A stretch of DNA of 41,635 nucleotides from Clostridiales bacterium (GTDB taxonomy: Bacteria; Bacillota; Clostridia; Lachnospirales; Lachnospiraceae), in assembly GCA_019423835.1 (NCBI GenBank), contig JAHZAR010000009.1:1386-43020 (forward strand). The letters are read 5' to 3'. Position 1 is the first letter of the stretch; each line of letters begins with the position of its first letter. Below the pieces are notes generated by a model. The model was not told the origin of the DNA. It searched no databases and saw nothing but the letters and a program-made list of their open reading frames with translations. A program made the position numbers and the translations under genes. Shown here piece by piece: positions 41,583 to 41,635 of the stretch.

Positions 41583-41635
41583 TCCCTTAAGTACCTGTTC
41601 CCCGCACGCCCCCGCGCCACCCTGGTTAAACGGCG

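Overview
The window looks like a chromosomal stretch of a gut Firmicute of the Lachnospiraceae (Clostridium symbiosum / Enterocloster-like). This is inferred from the mixture of genes: choline-binding-type cell-wall repeats, a DUF3829 lipoprotein, a DUF624/AraC sugar operon and DUF4867. It also fits the strong AGGAGG ribosome sites and vegetative TTGAAT/TATAAT-type promoters. Most of it is moderately GC-rich. The stretch from about 2.2 to 7.0 kb is clearly more AT-rich.

Layout. 0-2 kb: a possible partial gene at the left edge, two striking long hairpins, and a secreted cell-wall-binding repeat protein (-). 2.2-7.0 kb: an AT-rich module in which an ornithine-cyclodeaminase-family protein and a GltS-type transporter (-) diverge from an RpiR/SIS regulator and an EamA exporter (+). 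7.1-16.3 kb: a SAM methyltransferase (+), then a long leftward block. In transcription order that block is exonuclease III, a Uup-like ABC-F ATPase, a GH13 protein that appears to have lost all its catalytic residues, an anchored subtilase, a CPBP protease and an acyltransferase. 16.6-22.3 kb: a DAACS amino/dicarboxylate symporter (-), a DUF3829 lipoprotein (+), a sugar nucleotidyltransferase (-) and a YbiT-like ABC-F protein (-) with a structured leader.

22.5-33.2 kb is a rightward sugar-uptake and catabolism locus: DUF624 protein, AraC regulator, solute-binding lipoprotein, two permeases, a MalY-type PLP enzyme, a DUF4867 cupin-like protein, a FucI-like aldose isomerase and an FGGY (xylulokinase-like) kinase. 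The proposed flow is AraC-controlled import, isomerisation to a ketose, then phosphorylation. The ABC ATPase is absent and is presumably shared. Hairpins sit at several of the gene junctions. 33.3-34.7 kb: O6-methylguanine-DNA methyltransferase (-) and TspO (+).

34.7-39.3 kb is the most interesting region. It is a self-contained leftward unit with its own promoter and terminator: an OLD-type ATPase with a TOPRIM-like half, a non-coding gap that looks like a retron msr-msd, a retron-like reverse transcriptase with an intact YADD centre, and a DUF6602 (PD-(D/E)XK-like) protein. I interpret it as a candidate retron-type anti-phage system with an unusual third component. Upstream of it lies a 703-residue or longer protein of unknown family whose reading frame is open to the window edge.
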